Origin: Druceiella hillmani | Taxonomy: Eukaryota > Arthropoda > Insecta > Lepidoptera > Hepialidae | Direction of reading: 5' to 3' | Assembly (NCBI GenBank): GCA_039881145.1 | Contig: JAYKKI010000076.1 | Location: 11,463,001-11,527,000 of the forward strand | DNA: 64,000 nucleotides | Shown here: positions 33,181 to 46,067 of the stretch, piece by piece | Layout: each line of letters opens with the position of its first letter | Position numbering within the stretch: position 1 is the first letter of the stretch | Notes under the pieces: model-generated | The model's database searches: none | Told to the model about the DNA's origin: nothing | The model's input: the letters and a program-made list of their open reading frames with translations, nothing else | Made by a program: the position numbers and the translations under genes

Positions 33181-34167
33181 CCTACTCACACCGTTTTACA
33201 TCTTCTTCACTAAAAACATTTTGTTCACTTTATTTTATATCGGTTTTTACTGTCAATCATGCTTATACACTCAGTGTTCTATCGCGATTTTAGCTACTCT
33301 GTAATACTGAGAAATCGTTTTACAAACGCAAACACTGCCCCTGTATTGCGAAGAGAATTATTTCTAATTAGTTGTAAGCTGAGATAACTTTGGTAAGATA
33401 AACGATATAAACCACATTCATAACTCGGTTACCATGGTTCCTTGTGATATTTTCGATCAAAAATTAAAAGCCCTAAATAACTAGTGACCACTGAAGTTTC
33501 GGTTTCGGCCAAGTTTCGTCGAAAAAAGAGGTTTCTGCCGAAGTTTCGGTTTCTGCCACAAAGCGGCCGAACCTTTCGGTTTGACCGAAACCTACTTTCG
33601 TGAACTCTCGGGTTGCGTTCGGCTGTACCCGGGCGTTTGCGTGGCAGATGTTTCCTGGCCACTTGACATTCAGTACGCTGACGAGCCGCGTCTGACATGT
33701 CACATTTTTGTTTTCGTGCGTATTAAATAACGGTAAGTGTTTATCTTTTTTTACGAAAAATTTTCTGTCTAAGTATTGAATTCAAAAGTAAAATGACTCA
33801 GTAAACTAGTGTTTCTTTTAACTGGCGGTAGATGAATCTGATCAAATCATAATTAATATTCATGGCATAAGTCCTTATGTATATCGCTTTTGTCACTAAA
33901 AGGTAAATAAATAAATAAATATATTACTTAGATGGAACCTATCAGTTCAATTAAACCGGTAGGCCTAGAGATTTGAAATTAAAATTTCGTGCAAAATAAA
34001 TACATAAGTTTGATATATAGATAAATTTAGATTGAGATTATTGCTTATACATAAGTAAATACAATTATTTACATGCATTTATAAAAACCGTAATATAAAT
34101 AATTTAGGTACATTTGTTTACTGTTGATTTAATTTCTAAACGTAAGTTATATATGTTTTTGGTAAAA

Positions 34168-34890
34168 ATGTCACAAAAAGAAAGGAATGCTATTTGGCAG
34201 TTTTTTGAAAAGAATACTAATGATTTATCCAAAGTAATTTGTAATAAATCACTTCCACTGGGAAGTCATGAACCCAAAAAATAAATATTACATCGAGTAA
34301 AGCAGCATTTAAGTAAATTTCATAGTTCAAAGCACGGACAAGTTCTGAAGCGACAGTCGGAATTAGACAACATACAAAAAGTGAATCAAATATACAAAAA
34401 CGAACTGAAGTCTCACTAGAGGTACTGAGAACTAATCAATCTACTTTTGTTCAATGGCCAGACGATCACGAAATTTCACGCGGAATAGACAAAGCAATTA
34501 TAAATTTGATTATTACCGATATGTTGCCTTATTCATTGGTGAGCGGTGACGCATTCCAGCGACTTAATTTTACTAATCCTGATGCTTTTAACAAATATAT
34601 ACTGAAGACTGAAAACTTTTTTCGAACAACATCAATGCCGCAAACTTACGAAAAGGTGAAAATTAAAATATTTAAATAAAATTTGTCGCAAAATTTAAGT
34701 GGTCGAGTGTCACTGCTGTCATATGGACCGTCGCAAGCAAAACATGTTCCCTTCTCAGCCTTACAGGTCATTTCGTTGTAGAGCATCGACGCCTGAAAGT
34801 TATATTAGGTGCAGCTGTTATGGAACAAAATGACACCGGTAAGTACTTTGAACAAAAATTTACGGAAATAATTAATGAATGGAACTAAAA
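34168..34890 (+). pseudogene. hAT transposase remnant (BED finger plus N-terminal core)
   Basis: From the ATG at 34168: MSQKERNAIWQFFEKN, then KVICNKSLPLGSH and, after a stop and frameshift, HLSKFHSS: a BED-type zinc finger in which the second Cys is lost (usually ICxxC) but HxxxxH survives. Next, at about 34440-34680, QWPDDHEISRGIDKAI, IITDMLPYSLVSGDAFQRLN, and NFFRTTSMPQTYEKV match the conserved start of the hAT transposase core. At about 34750-34890, SLLSLTGHFVVEHRRLK and VILGAAVMEQNDTGKYFEQK follow. The rest, including the hATC dimerisation domain, is missing or unreadable. Confidence 0.7.
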
Positions 34891-35880
34891 TGGCAGGATT
34901 TTTTTAGTATAGCGCAATATTGCCGCAAATATGGTCAAAATCGTAAGCCACTTCCACCACAGTAAGCCAGTGACAAAAGAAATAAAGAAATACCAAAACC
35001 AATGCGGACAAATACAAATGAAACTCGATGAAATTTCGGTACTGAAACAAACAATCCAGTGATATTTGTCCGACCCACGACAACAACATAATGCCGATAT
35101 ATTTTCCTATTGCAACTTTAGTCCATACTCAACGTTGAGAAAAGCAATGTTAAAGTATCGGTAAATGTACAGTACTGCTGAACAAACATAGGCAGATAAT
35201 CGCAGTAATTTGCTACGTCAAAATGCAGAAAAACTACTTTTTTAACTTACAATATAAGACTTTATAATTATGATTATTGATTTATTTTCGAAGTAACTGA
35301 AACAATTTTTATTTACGACAAAAAAGTGTTTTTAGTTCGACACTATTTTTTTGAGTTTTTATTTTAGATATTGTGTATTGGTTAATTGAAGACTGTTACT
35401 AAACTGTTAATCGTTACAGAGAGGTTACACTATTTTGTTTTGATTATAATTATAAAGTGACATACTGATAGATATAGTTACTAGTTACTGTTTCCATTTT
35501 TAGTTACTAGTTTTTTTATTGTAGGTTGCTACGAGATTGAAAGAAGTAAAAGAATGCAGAGATGTATTATAATATAGGCTATTATTATTATAATATAGGC
35601 TGTACGAAAAGTACAAAGGCATCGACTTTTAAACCTTTTTGTTTGTTTTGTTATGTTAGTATTGTAACTACCTACATATTAAGATTGCTTTAAGATACTC
35701 AATGAAAGACTACTGAAATGAAAAAATATAAGTACGACTAATTAATTTCACAAATTAACTATGGTATTTCATTTCATGTAACCCTATTGAATAAGGAAAA
35801 CATACATTATGAGAGGTAAGTTGTCCAAATGTTCCTATAAGTCTGTAAACCTTTAAATTCCTAGGAATTGTGTACATTTT
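34891..35880. other. Non-coding interior of the hAT element
   Basis: Degraded transposase 3' part and spacer. TTATAATATAGGCT is repeated twice near 35570-35605. Confidence 0.45.
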
Positions 35881-36147
35881 TATAAGTCTAAAAAGTTTCG
35901 GTTTCGGTTTCGGCTGAAAATATAGTTTCAGTAGTCGGCCAATACAAATAACGTTTCAACATTTTTTATTATTCCTCTTTATTGCAAATCTTTTGAAAGC
36001 GGGACGCAAATAAATAAGATTTACTCAATAATATACGTTTATCCGTCAAACCATTTCAACCAGTAAACTCTCAATGCACGTTTCAATATATTACAAAATA
36101 ATTTTACAAGACTAAATATTTTATCTTCTTTATTCTAATAATGGAAT

Positions 36148-36573
36148 CTAGCGTGACCCGTGCGAAGTCTTCGCATTATTTATTCCATTATGAAGCTCAG
36201 ATGACAGATCAAACAAATATTTTACTAAAATTGACATATAGAGGCGCAAGTATCAAAAGCATTGAGCTAAAGCGCCACTTTATTTATACGTGAGTGGATT
36301 TGAAATTTAACAAAAATTTTACCGACCGTCAATCATATTGACGTTGAGCCGTTAGATGGCAGCATTGCTGTTTTGTGTATATAATTTTAATAATTAATTA
36401 ATTTGCAAAAACAATAGCAATAATACATTTTTTAGTTGTGGATGCCGGTAGAGCAGGCAATTATCTATAAAATGATATATAATTTATGTGGATTAGTTGT
36501 GAGGTTTTTTCTAAAAAGGGAGTGTAACATCTTAACCTTAGCGTATTAATATATATGATGATGACGATGATGA
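36148..36573 (+). mobile_element. ATG-tailed short retroposon, copy B (internal deletion)
   Basis: Begins CTAGCGTGACCCGTGCGAAG, ends (GATGAT)n at 36556-36573. Compared with copies A and C it lacks ~84 bp near the 5' end: GCATTAT is followed directly by TTATTCCATTATG. The remainder is almost identical to the other two. Confidence 0.65.
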
Positions 36574-37110
36574 TAATATTTCCAATGCCGATTTATTCGT
36601 CGCTGTCCGGGTTATATGAACAATGGACAACAGAATAAACTACTTTTAATTTTCTATTTTAATATGAAACCGAAATTATCGGGCAATATGGACATTAAGG
36701 AGGTTAAGGTTAGTCTCAGAGATGTCAATGACTAAAAATGATTAGAAATATGCTCAGAGGTAGTCGGCGAAAATGAACCCTACGTCTCAGAAATAGAATA
36801 TAATTTTTACAGAAGTGGATAAAAATTATAAAAATTTAAAATAGCCGCAATTAATATACAATTCGTAATCGTATTACAAAACAGAAAAGCTTAATTTATT
36901 AATAATAGTTAAAAAGTAATAAAATAAAAATCGAGGAAAGTATATCTAAGAAAAACTGTTTACAAAAAGAGCCAATATTCATCACTTTTTAATGAATAGC
37001 CATTAACTAAATTAATTAAAAATAATATGTTAGCCAATCTTGACATGCAATCTGTGAAATAAGGAATATATTCATGTTTAAAGTGGAGAGCGTTATAATC
37101 TTAGAATATA
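36574..37110. other. AT-rich non-coding DNA
   Basis: Nothing recognised. Confidence 0.5.
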
Positions 37111-37114
37111 GAGT

Positions 37115-37250
37115 AATTCTGAAGGCGCATACACACAAATCACTTCGCGGTCGCGGTGAAGCCAAAAATTGGTGGAGGCGGCACCGCGCTCCGCCTACTA
37201 GCGTCCTCCCCCAACGCGCACGGTGTTACCAACAGAATAAATTTACCCAC
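37115..37250. other. GC-rich island
   Basis: AAGGCGCATACACAC, CTTCGCGGTCGCGGTGAAG (an imperfect dyad) and GGAGGCGGCACCGCGC stand out in AT-rich DNA. Two short open frames overlap it without a recognised domain. It may be the end of a DNA element or a regulatory patch. Confidence 0.3.
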
Positions 37251-39099
37251 GAACTTCAGGAAATCGACGCATATAAATATATTTGCTTGCAGCAGTAGGA
37301 TTCAGATTTGCATCAATTTATATGGTCATGGCTTGGCTTATATGAAGTATTATTAAGGCCGCCGTGTTAAATTTCTAAAATGTTTATTTTGACCACAACC
37401 AATGGCCAAAGTATTTAGATTAAAAGTATTTAAAAATTTTGTCACGTTTTAGCATTTTATTCATCACTTAACACTTTTAATACAAGAAGAAAACAATTAT
37501 CTTAGTGTCTTAAAGTAAAAAGAAATGTGAAAAAGCCCATAATAAAAGTTTGAAAATATTCGATCTCATACTAAAGAAATTAAAAATAAAATGAAACAAT
37601 TATTTATAGTAATTAACATTCGATGGCGTGATAAAATTTCTTCATATTTTAAACAATATCGGTTCGCATTTTGAATAAATTAAAGAAGACGGCGGAAATG
37701 AATTAATGTAACAAGTGTTTCTTGTCGTAATCCTACATATAGTGATTATATACGCAATACGTAAAATATTCTAAAATTTAATACGATAACGGGAATTCAA
37801 TCGTTACACTAAATTCTCCAACGACATTTTCCATATCCCAATTTTTTTACAAATAAAATTTTACATTTTTCAGTATCGAGCAATGAAGATGTTTTAATTT
37901 GGGTAAACAATTTTTTAAGAGGTGACAACACCAATAAAAATGGCGCGCTTCTGTTGATAACAATTCACTTCGATATTTTAAAATTGCATAGTTAATTGAA
38001 AATGAAATTAAGTAATAGTTTTTGCGTATGAAAAGTAATCCCCATTTGTTTCTTTTTAAATCCAGTGATATTTTTGCAGGTGGGAATAGCACAAGCCAGC
38101 ATTTTAAGCTATATTGTTACGTAGAAAGCACCATAACCTTTCATAGCTGTGTCTTAAATTGTATTGACAGCCGTGTTTTGAGACTACGCATTTTATGCGT
38201 AGTTTTTTGGACACACTTTTGCCCCTGTTTTCGCCTTCTGTAGTACTCTTTATTCTATGGTTATAATATTATTAACATTATATAGTAAGGCTATTTTACT
38301 GACATAACAATTATTAAACAAAACTATTAAGAGCTAAGCAAAACACAAATGATTTTCAGAAACAATTTCCGAAACTACTCAACTTAAAATTTAGAAAGGT
38401 TTTTCAAATTAACGCAAATTTACAGGAAAACAACGATCTTGGTCCATTTATTTTTTTAACGTCTGGAGTTGTACCAGGCAATATATTTACAAGGTAAAAA
38501 TAATATTAACTAATGTTCGTAAATAGTTTAAAAAATATATTATGTTTAAACATTTATATGCACCAAAATATTCATGAAACCCTACTAAGGCGAGTCGTTT
38601 TCGTTTTTAAGAAAAAGTATTTAGATATAACAATACAAACGATATCGATATAGCAAACTGACAAAAAATACCAAGAATCGCCATCATAATCACCGATGCC
38701 TATTTAGCCTGAGGGTTTCGTGGATTAATATATTACATCTATGCACGGAGGATACAGCGGACCACGATCTGCTTGATCTGGCTGGTTAAACATTTTGTAG
38801 AAATAGTATTTACAAACGTCTATGAAAAATAACCTGACATTTCATTCAAAAATGTCTTATTTGGCTGACCATAATAAAATTTTAAGTTATTTTTTTTTAT
38901 TTATAAGAGATTTATAAGACGGAGATAAACGAAATAGTTCATACCTTGTGAAATACAAGTTTACGATTTGATATGTTACGGTGACCATTAGCTTTATTAC
39001 ATAGTACTGACTCGACCCTGCATGGGTACATTGTAGTATAGACAGTGTTTGAAAAACACTCCTTTATACACCACGTTAAATATCTTTATCCCAGGTGCT
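37251..39099. other. AT-rich non-coding DNA
   Basis: Frames at 37847-38092 and 38022-38243 show no domain. Nothing else recognised. Confidence 0.5.
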
Positions 39100-39450
39100 A
39101 GAACGGACAGATTATTCTTACATGGTATAAAACAAAGTCGCTTCCCGCGTCAAATTCCTCTGTAAGCTTAGATCTTTGAAACTACGTAACCGATTTTGAT
39201 GTGGTTTTCACTGTAATCAGATAATTTCTTCCGGAAGGTTTATAGGTACAATACATGCATGTTATATTTACAGAAAATATAAAAAGGTCAATGTTTCGTG
39301 AAAAAGTAGAATTTTGGGCGCTTTTATTGCTAACGCTGACTAAACTTATATATCAAAATAATGTACTATGGAATTGCGTATTTTAAAAATATCTACAAAA
39401 AAGTCCGCGATGCCATATATCTATATCCTACGGATAATACACAGTGACCA
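39100..39450 (+). repeat. Retroposon fragment (3' region type)
   Basis: Contains TCGCTTCCCGCGTCAA, GCTTAGATCTTTGAAACTAC, GTAACCGATTTTGATG, GGAAGGTTTATAGG and AAAAGTCCGCGATGCC in the order familiar from RTE/LINE tails of moths. Non-coding. Assigned by pattern memory only. Confidence 0.5.
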
Positions 39451-39644
39451 TTTTTATTATTTTTTTTTTGGGGTTATGCTTTCGAAGTTATTTTGATCAA
39501 TATTATATTAATCTTTTTTTTAATTAAATAAGTTGGTTTCGTTGGGAATTTAATGTACCTAGATAAAATTTGCTTTGTACAGCAAATCATTATCATTATT
39601 CAAAATGTTCATATTAAAAATCAGTATCCATGATACCGATGCCG

Positions 39645-39800
39645 TGCACAGACGGCGGCTGCGGCGGGCGGCGGCGGCAGCGCGAATGACAGTAATATTA
39701 TTAATCGCTCCACAGTTACACCACGCTAGTATTTAGATATTACACATAACCGATATTATACAAGCCGTCGCTAGTATTTAGACGTTATACATAATCGGCC
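39645..39800. repeat. CGG-rich patch and 29-bp direct repeat
   Basis: GGCGGCTGCGGCGGGCGG-type sequence lies at 39653-39680. Then CGCTAGTATTTAGA(T/C)(A/G)TTA(C/T)ACATAA occurs at 39724-39752 and 39769-39797, offset 45 bp, with only a few differences. Confidence 0.7.
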
Positions 39801-40906
39801 CACTTACATATGACCATGTGAAAAGCAAGACCCTTAGGTCTAAATCAGTAACATTTCAAGTTTGCCCCCGTTTGTTGATGGTCATCAATAAACATAATTT
39901 TACAGTAATGGGGTCATTTTAATTCGAATGGTAAGTTAGTAAAATTGTCCTGTTATACGTATAAATCAGTGGCACCAGTTTGTTACTCTTCCTCAAAAAC
40001 AACATTTTGATGTAAAAATTATTACACCAAATGTTTCGATATGAACGACAATTTTCATCTAAATTAAATATATAAAACGAACAATGGCAATTGAATTTAA
40101 AAAGATTTAATATCTTCTACCTAAACGACTCCAGTCAGCTAAATATTTCGTCGCTAACTGTTTATAAATCCTGTTTTAACCTCGATAGCGGGGTTAATCT
40201 TATTAGAGAGATATATACTGATGTAGACCATTCTAAAGAAATACTTAAGGCGAAAAATCTTGCCATACATTATTTTCACGTATCTCTAACCGTTAGGCAA
40301 TGTACGACGACCCTCCCTCCATAAACTAATGAAGTTTTTTCACGATTTTTAGTCTTAACATAATTTTGCATGTATAGCAAGTGTTTTACTGTTATTATGC
40401 AATTCGCTTGGATACTGAACTTTGAAAGTTTTGTTTTGCAACTTAATACCTTGACGTCACAGCGATATGATTCATAGTGTATATATATGTATGATGTTAG
40501 CTAGTATACTCAGCTTTATAAAAACAATCATTCATTAAACGGTATTTTATTCTTCATATATAATGCAAATACGAACTAAAATGCAAATGGACAAATATTC
40601 GAAGGATATTATTTTGATGATTTGTAATATAGTTCCACTTAGCAAAAAAATACATTGCCTTCATTGCCTTCTTACAGTCTTACTGCAATTTTGATTAGGT
40701 ATTCGTATAGACGTTCCAAAACAGCTTATTCGCTGCTATGGAGACAACCTAATAAGTAACGAATAATTTAATGGCTAATTTTGGTATCAATTGCCTATAA
40801 TAATATATATACTTTCCTCAGGAATCAATCCATTGGAGATCCTTTCAGTAGTTACTGAAATTAGCTCGCACAGACAGACGGTCCTATTTACTGATGTTAT
40901 CGAATC
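39801..40906. other. AT-rich non-coding DNA
   Basis: The frame 40091-40324 (77 codons) has no recognised domain. Nothing else seen. Confidence 0.5.
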
Positions 40907-41572
<666 letters not shown>

Positions 41573-42734
41573 TCATTTTACCCCTTCCTATAAACTTATA
41601 AATGGAATTTAGTTCGCCAGAGAAGTTTCACTTCACTGAGTTACACGCAATCAAATTTTTTATATATTTTTAGTATATCTCTTAAGAAATATTATTCAAT
41701 TGTATTTTTTTTTGAGATTTTTAACTGGCCCTTTCAAATAATACCTCACATTACATTTGGAATTTAAAAAGAAAATTCGAGTAAGTATTTGTAAGTGTTA
41801 CTATTAATATATATGCAAGTAAATATGCTTCTTCAAGATTCTACTTCGAGCTGAGAAAAACAATCTCTTATGTGGCTTTCATTTTGAAGTACAGAACCCT
41901 AAATTGCAGAATTTCAATCTAAGAGAGGCCCAGTCACAGGTCTAGCTCATCATTTATGGAAAAAATATTGCAGGTGAAGTAAAGTATAATTAATGAAATA
42001 GACGTGGCTGTGTTTGTATGGCTGAAGAATTTTCTGGAGCGACTCCTAGAACTGATTGTCTGTTAAACTGATGACTATTGTACAAACAAAAGGTATGTTC
42101 GTGGCAGAAGTATGTGGCTTATCTAGAGAAAAAAAATTATAATTTGGACGATCTAAAAAAATTCTTAACTGAACATGATCTTCTGTATAAATATGAACTT
42201 ATTTTCAATATAGACATAAATAGCATCCAGTCCAGCAAAAGACCGGTGGTAACTAGTTTAATGAAAGGCAAAAGTCAATGACTATCGATGGATTTATCTC
42301 ACTAGATCCACACCTATTTTGATACCATCGTCTACAAAGAAATCGCTGAAAACATGAACCATTGGTACATCATCGTGATAGAGAACAATTTCCATGGAGA
42401 AGGAGAATAATGCCACGACTCTGAACCTTTTTTTTGTTTTTATTTGAATTTTAATTGAATTTTATATGATTTTAGTATTCTTTTAAATTACTCTCTATGG
42501 TATTTCTCTCTACGCCAACGATCGATTTTTGAACCGCCGACTTTGGACGAGGTCGGGACGAGATCGTGCGTGAGCTAACAGCTCACGGGTGTGTGCCTTA
42601 TTATTGAATAGCGCGCCGGCGTCGAGTTTTGACGATATAAATAATTATAATTATAACAAGTAATCAACTTTTAATATAACTTTTCAAGTTAGCAAGTAAA
42701 TATATATAGCTACAAAAGTTTCTTTGACACATTT

Positions 42735-42736
<2 letters not shown>
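41573..42736. other. Non-coding DNA, one unassigned open frame
   Basis: The frame 42078-42281 (67 codons, Lys-rich, with KKFLTEHDLLYKYELIF) has no domain that I recognise. At 42545-42615 a GC-richer patch includes the perfect dyad GTGAGCTAACAGCTCAC. Confidence 0.4.

Positions 42737-42781
<45 letters not shown>
42737..42781. repeat. (TA)n microsatellite
   Basis: Pure TA tract. Confidence 0.9.
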
Positions 42782-42784
<3 letters not shown>

Positions 42785-44029
42785 AATAATTTATCTGAAT
42801 GCATTATGGAGTTACGTCTTTCCTGCTTATCGCGCACCCATAACTTGAGAGCTTTTGCCCTATTACTACAATATTTACGAAGTTTACATAAATTTGCATT
42901 TAAAATCTCTCTCTTACTGTTTAGTTTAAAAGTAAAAAAAATATTTCGAATATTAAGTTAAAATTAAATAATCCAAGAATGGTAACGACAAATGTCGATC
43001 TTTTTAATATAATTCATGTTTGGTAGAACTAAGTGATCTACACTTTTACTTTCATACTTTGAATATAAAGAATCTCACGATAATAAAAAGTTTCCAATTT
43101 TAAATCATCCCAGAGACGAATTTGTAACAGAAATAAGTAATTTTAAAACATTACTACATCAAGTATCGTAACTGACATGAAAGCGTCCTCTGAAAGCAAT
43201 AACATTCCTAACTGTTTATGCGGGTTTCACTAATCGTCGAGTAATTATTGTAATATTTAAAAAGATCCATACTAACTGATTGTATTAGTACATCTGTTAG
43301 CAAACAAACAGATTAGTATTACATTTCTTCCATCGCAAGTTCATTATTACATTTTCACACTGCCTCAGTAGCTGCGCTGCTTCTGCAAGAAATTGAAAAT
43401 AATTGTTATAATTTGTCGTTCGTTCGAAAATTACGAAAAGTGCAAAGTATGATTCCGCTTTATACAAACTACCAGCGCTTGATGATGAAATATAATAGAC
43501 GACGATATTTAGAGAATTTAATATTTCCTTGCTGTTTCTTTTGAGGAAGTGATTAATTGGAAGAACTTTCATTCAATTCATATGAAAACATATTAATGCG
43601 AAGACTTTAATATTTAGACATAATATATTAAAATATTAGGAAATTTTTGTGAATTTGAATCTTACCCATAAATCGCGATAGAAATAATTGAAAAATCATA
43701 ACCAATTAGATATTCATTCTGTTAGGATACTCCCTATTAAAATTAAGCCTGCCTTCTCTTTTCTAATATCTAGTTTTAAAATAATAACATATCAAACTAG
43801 ATAGGAAAAAGCTCAAATCAAAGCTCAATCAACGTAAACGAAATGTCCATAATCCATTGTCACGCATCGTTAAAATCTGCCGCGCGACACACGGAATTCA
43901 GCTTTCTGCTTCCTTGACAAACTAATGAAAAGTAGTTTAAAACTACATGTAATGAATGTGGTTCTAAATGAGGAAAATGAATGGACGAATTACGGAAATA
44001 ATCTTTTTATACATACATGAGTAAAAAAG
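42782..44029. other. AT-rich non-coding DNA
   Basis: A 91-codon minus frame (43297-43572) is the longest; composition is not low-complexity but I recognise no domain, so it is left unannotated as a gene. Confidence 0.4.
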
Positions 44030-44032
44030 AAT

Positions 44033-44165
44033 ATACACACACATACGCGCACGCGCGCATGCACGCAAGCGAGAACGTGCGCGCGCGCCCCCTCCCGTCA
44101 GCCCGCCCGCCCAAGGGCCCGCACGCACGCACACACGCAAGCACCCATACACACACATATGTTTG
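44033..44165. repeat. Alternating purine-pyrimidine CA/CG tract
   Basis: ACACACATACGCGCACGCGC, then GCATGCACGCAAGCG, GTGCGCGCGCGCCCC, CCGCCCGCCC, GCACGCACGCACACACGC and ACACACATATG. Long alternating CA/CG runs favour left-handed Z-DNA under negative supercoiling. Open frames on both strands here are artefacts. Confidence 0.8.
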
Positions 44166-45736
44166 TGCATATGTTTATATGTGTGTAATCAACCGAAGTT
44201 TAGGAAGGAGGAAAAGCAACCCAACCATGTAATTTATTTCTCTCATTTCTTTGATAAAACAAAATAGTCTGCAGTGATGAAAAGACGTATTGCGGCATTC
44301 TTCTTCATTCACGTACGATAATGCAAAAAAACTATAAAAGTAGTAAAATCTATGCTATTATAGAAAAGGAGAAATTATTATGGGGTCACCGCAGTGCCCC
44401 CGCCGATATGGGCCGAGACGAACAGGGCACCGCAATATCTTTTCTCGAAACAATTCGCCGAACTTTTGAACCCTCGTAAGGTCGGTCTAAACTATATTTG
44501 GAAGCTTGAATATTCAGTATAAAATTAAGTTACTAGTCTTAATAAACACACAAAATTATTAATTTTCTAGTTTAACTAGTTTATATTTAATTAATACGCA
44601 AAATTCAATAATTTAGTTACTCACTCACTCATCACTCAATGATAATCATCAATACCTCTAGGTTACTTGCTAATGTCATACAAAGCTGAAATTATGATTG
44701 TATCTGATGTGGAGCCAAGCCCTTTTTTTTTTGTTTGTTTAAATAAAAAGACAAATTGGTTTCTTCATTTGTATATATAAAGACAAAAATTTATTTATTT
44801 GCTCGTTTATATAAAGACAGAAATGTTTTCTTTGGTAGTTCGAGATAAATTTAGTCGTTAACCCACATACAGACCCTATTCTCCGAAATGATTCGAACGA
44901 CTTTGATGACCTTGGCTTTAGGCTATCATCATTATAATTATCATCATTCTATGTTTACAGAAAGCAGAAAAATAACGAAAATTTTAGAAACGACGCTACC
45001 TCTTTTTTCTTTTGCTGAATGAATCGTAATACACTTAATAATAAAAGGTTGACACAGGAACTCACTGGTTGAAGAGTTGATGATGACTAGAGAAGTAATA
45101 ATTAGATTAAAGGGAAGAATACAACTAGGGATGTCAGATTTATTTTTAACAACAGAACAATTTGTTTTTTTTTGGTTATAATACTGTAGAGTTAATTCGT
45201 AAAAGAAAAAATATGCTGTACTTTACTAAATTATTCGATTTAATGAAAACTGGAATGTACAAAAGGCCTTACACTCATTTAATATTTTTCCAAATTGTTC
45301 GAGCGTACCTATTCTTGATAACTGGAAACATCTTACACTACCTAATATATTCATTATTTTTTAACTATTTTAAATTGCAAACATCGACATTAAATATATC
45401 ATGTCGGACAGCAGCACCCGGTACTTGTACATTCGCTAAATGTTTCATGGGTCAACCCATTTTATGAAATATTTTACACACCACATGAATAAGTTTGGAA
45501 ACAATTTCAACAAATCTCAATCATAAGATATCACAATCAAATTTAAACTGCATTGGTAACCGCAGTCTTAAAATCTATCATTTCCAGAGTTAGCCAATGA
45601 GGATAATTTTGAGTAATCATGAGTGATCGTACGATACAAACTTGCGACAAGAACATGGTACTGGGTATTGCTCTGAATATGAGCGTGGCGGGCGTGGTTG
45701 TGTGGTAAAAGTAATAAAAATAATTTATTTATTGCA
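44166..45736. other. Non-coding DNA with a GC-richer fragment
   Basis: 44379-44490 (GGGGTCACCGCAGTGCCCC, GGGCCGAGACGAACAGGGCA, TCGTAAGGTCGGTCTAAAC) looks like part of a dispersed repeat that I cannot name. Frame 45162-45467 (101 codons) has no recognised domain. Confidence 0.4.
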
Positions 45737-46067
45737 CACCCTGTCTGTGTGTGCTTTATTATTGACCCTGCGTGTAAATTCTTTATTATTGACCCTGCGT
45801 GTAAGTCCTTTATTATTCACCCTGCGTGTGGGTGCTTTATTACTGACCCTGCATGTGGGTGCTTTGTTATTCACCCTGCCTGTGTGTGCTTTATTATTGA
45901 CCCCGCCTGCGTGTGTTTTATCATGGACCCCGCCTGTGTGTGCTTTATTATTGACCCTGTCTGTGTGTGCTTTATTATTGACCCTGCCTGCGTGTGGTTT
46001 ATTATTGACCCTGCCTGTGTATGCGTTATTATTGACCCCACCTGTCTCTGCTTTATTATCGACTAGC
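45737..46067. repeat. 27-bp minisatellite, ~12 units
   Basis: The unit is ACCCTGCCTGTGTGTGC followed by TTTATTATTG, repeated about 12 times with little length change. Because 27 is divisible by three and the unit lacks stops in several frames, it yields long open frames on both strands (for example a 9-residue FIIDPACVC repeat). There is no evidence for translation. Confidence 0.9.

Larger units (their letters stand above)
33482..35944 (+). mobile_element. Decayed hAT transposon, ~2.46 kb
   Basis: Begins TAGTGACCACTGAAGTTTCGG; the other end read inward begins TATTGGCCGACTACTGAAAC, an imperfect inverted repeat. An 8-bp target duplication with one mismatch, TAAATAAC/CAAATAAC, lies at 33474-33481 and 35945-35952, the hAT length. 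Both ends carry many subterminal TTTCGGT motifs (33496-33600 and 35895-35915), typical of transposase-binding arrays. The interior holds a broken transposase gene (separate entry). The minus frames at 33429-33703 are artefacts of the terminal repeats. Confidence 0.65.

Noticed and set aside
33429..33703. Two arginine-rich minus-strand frames of 76-89 residues
   Set aside because: They translate the TTTCGGT-rich terminal region of the hAT element.
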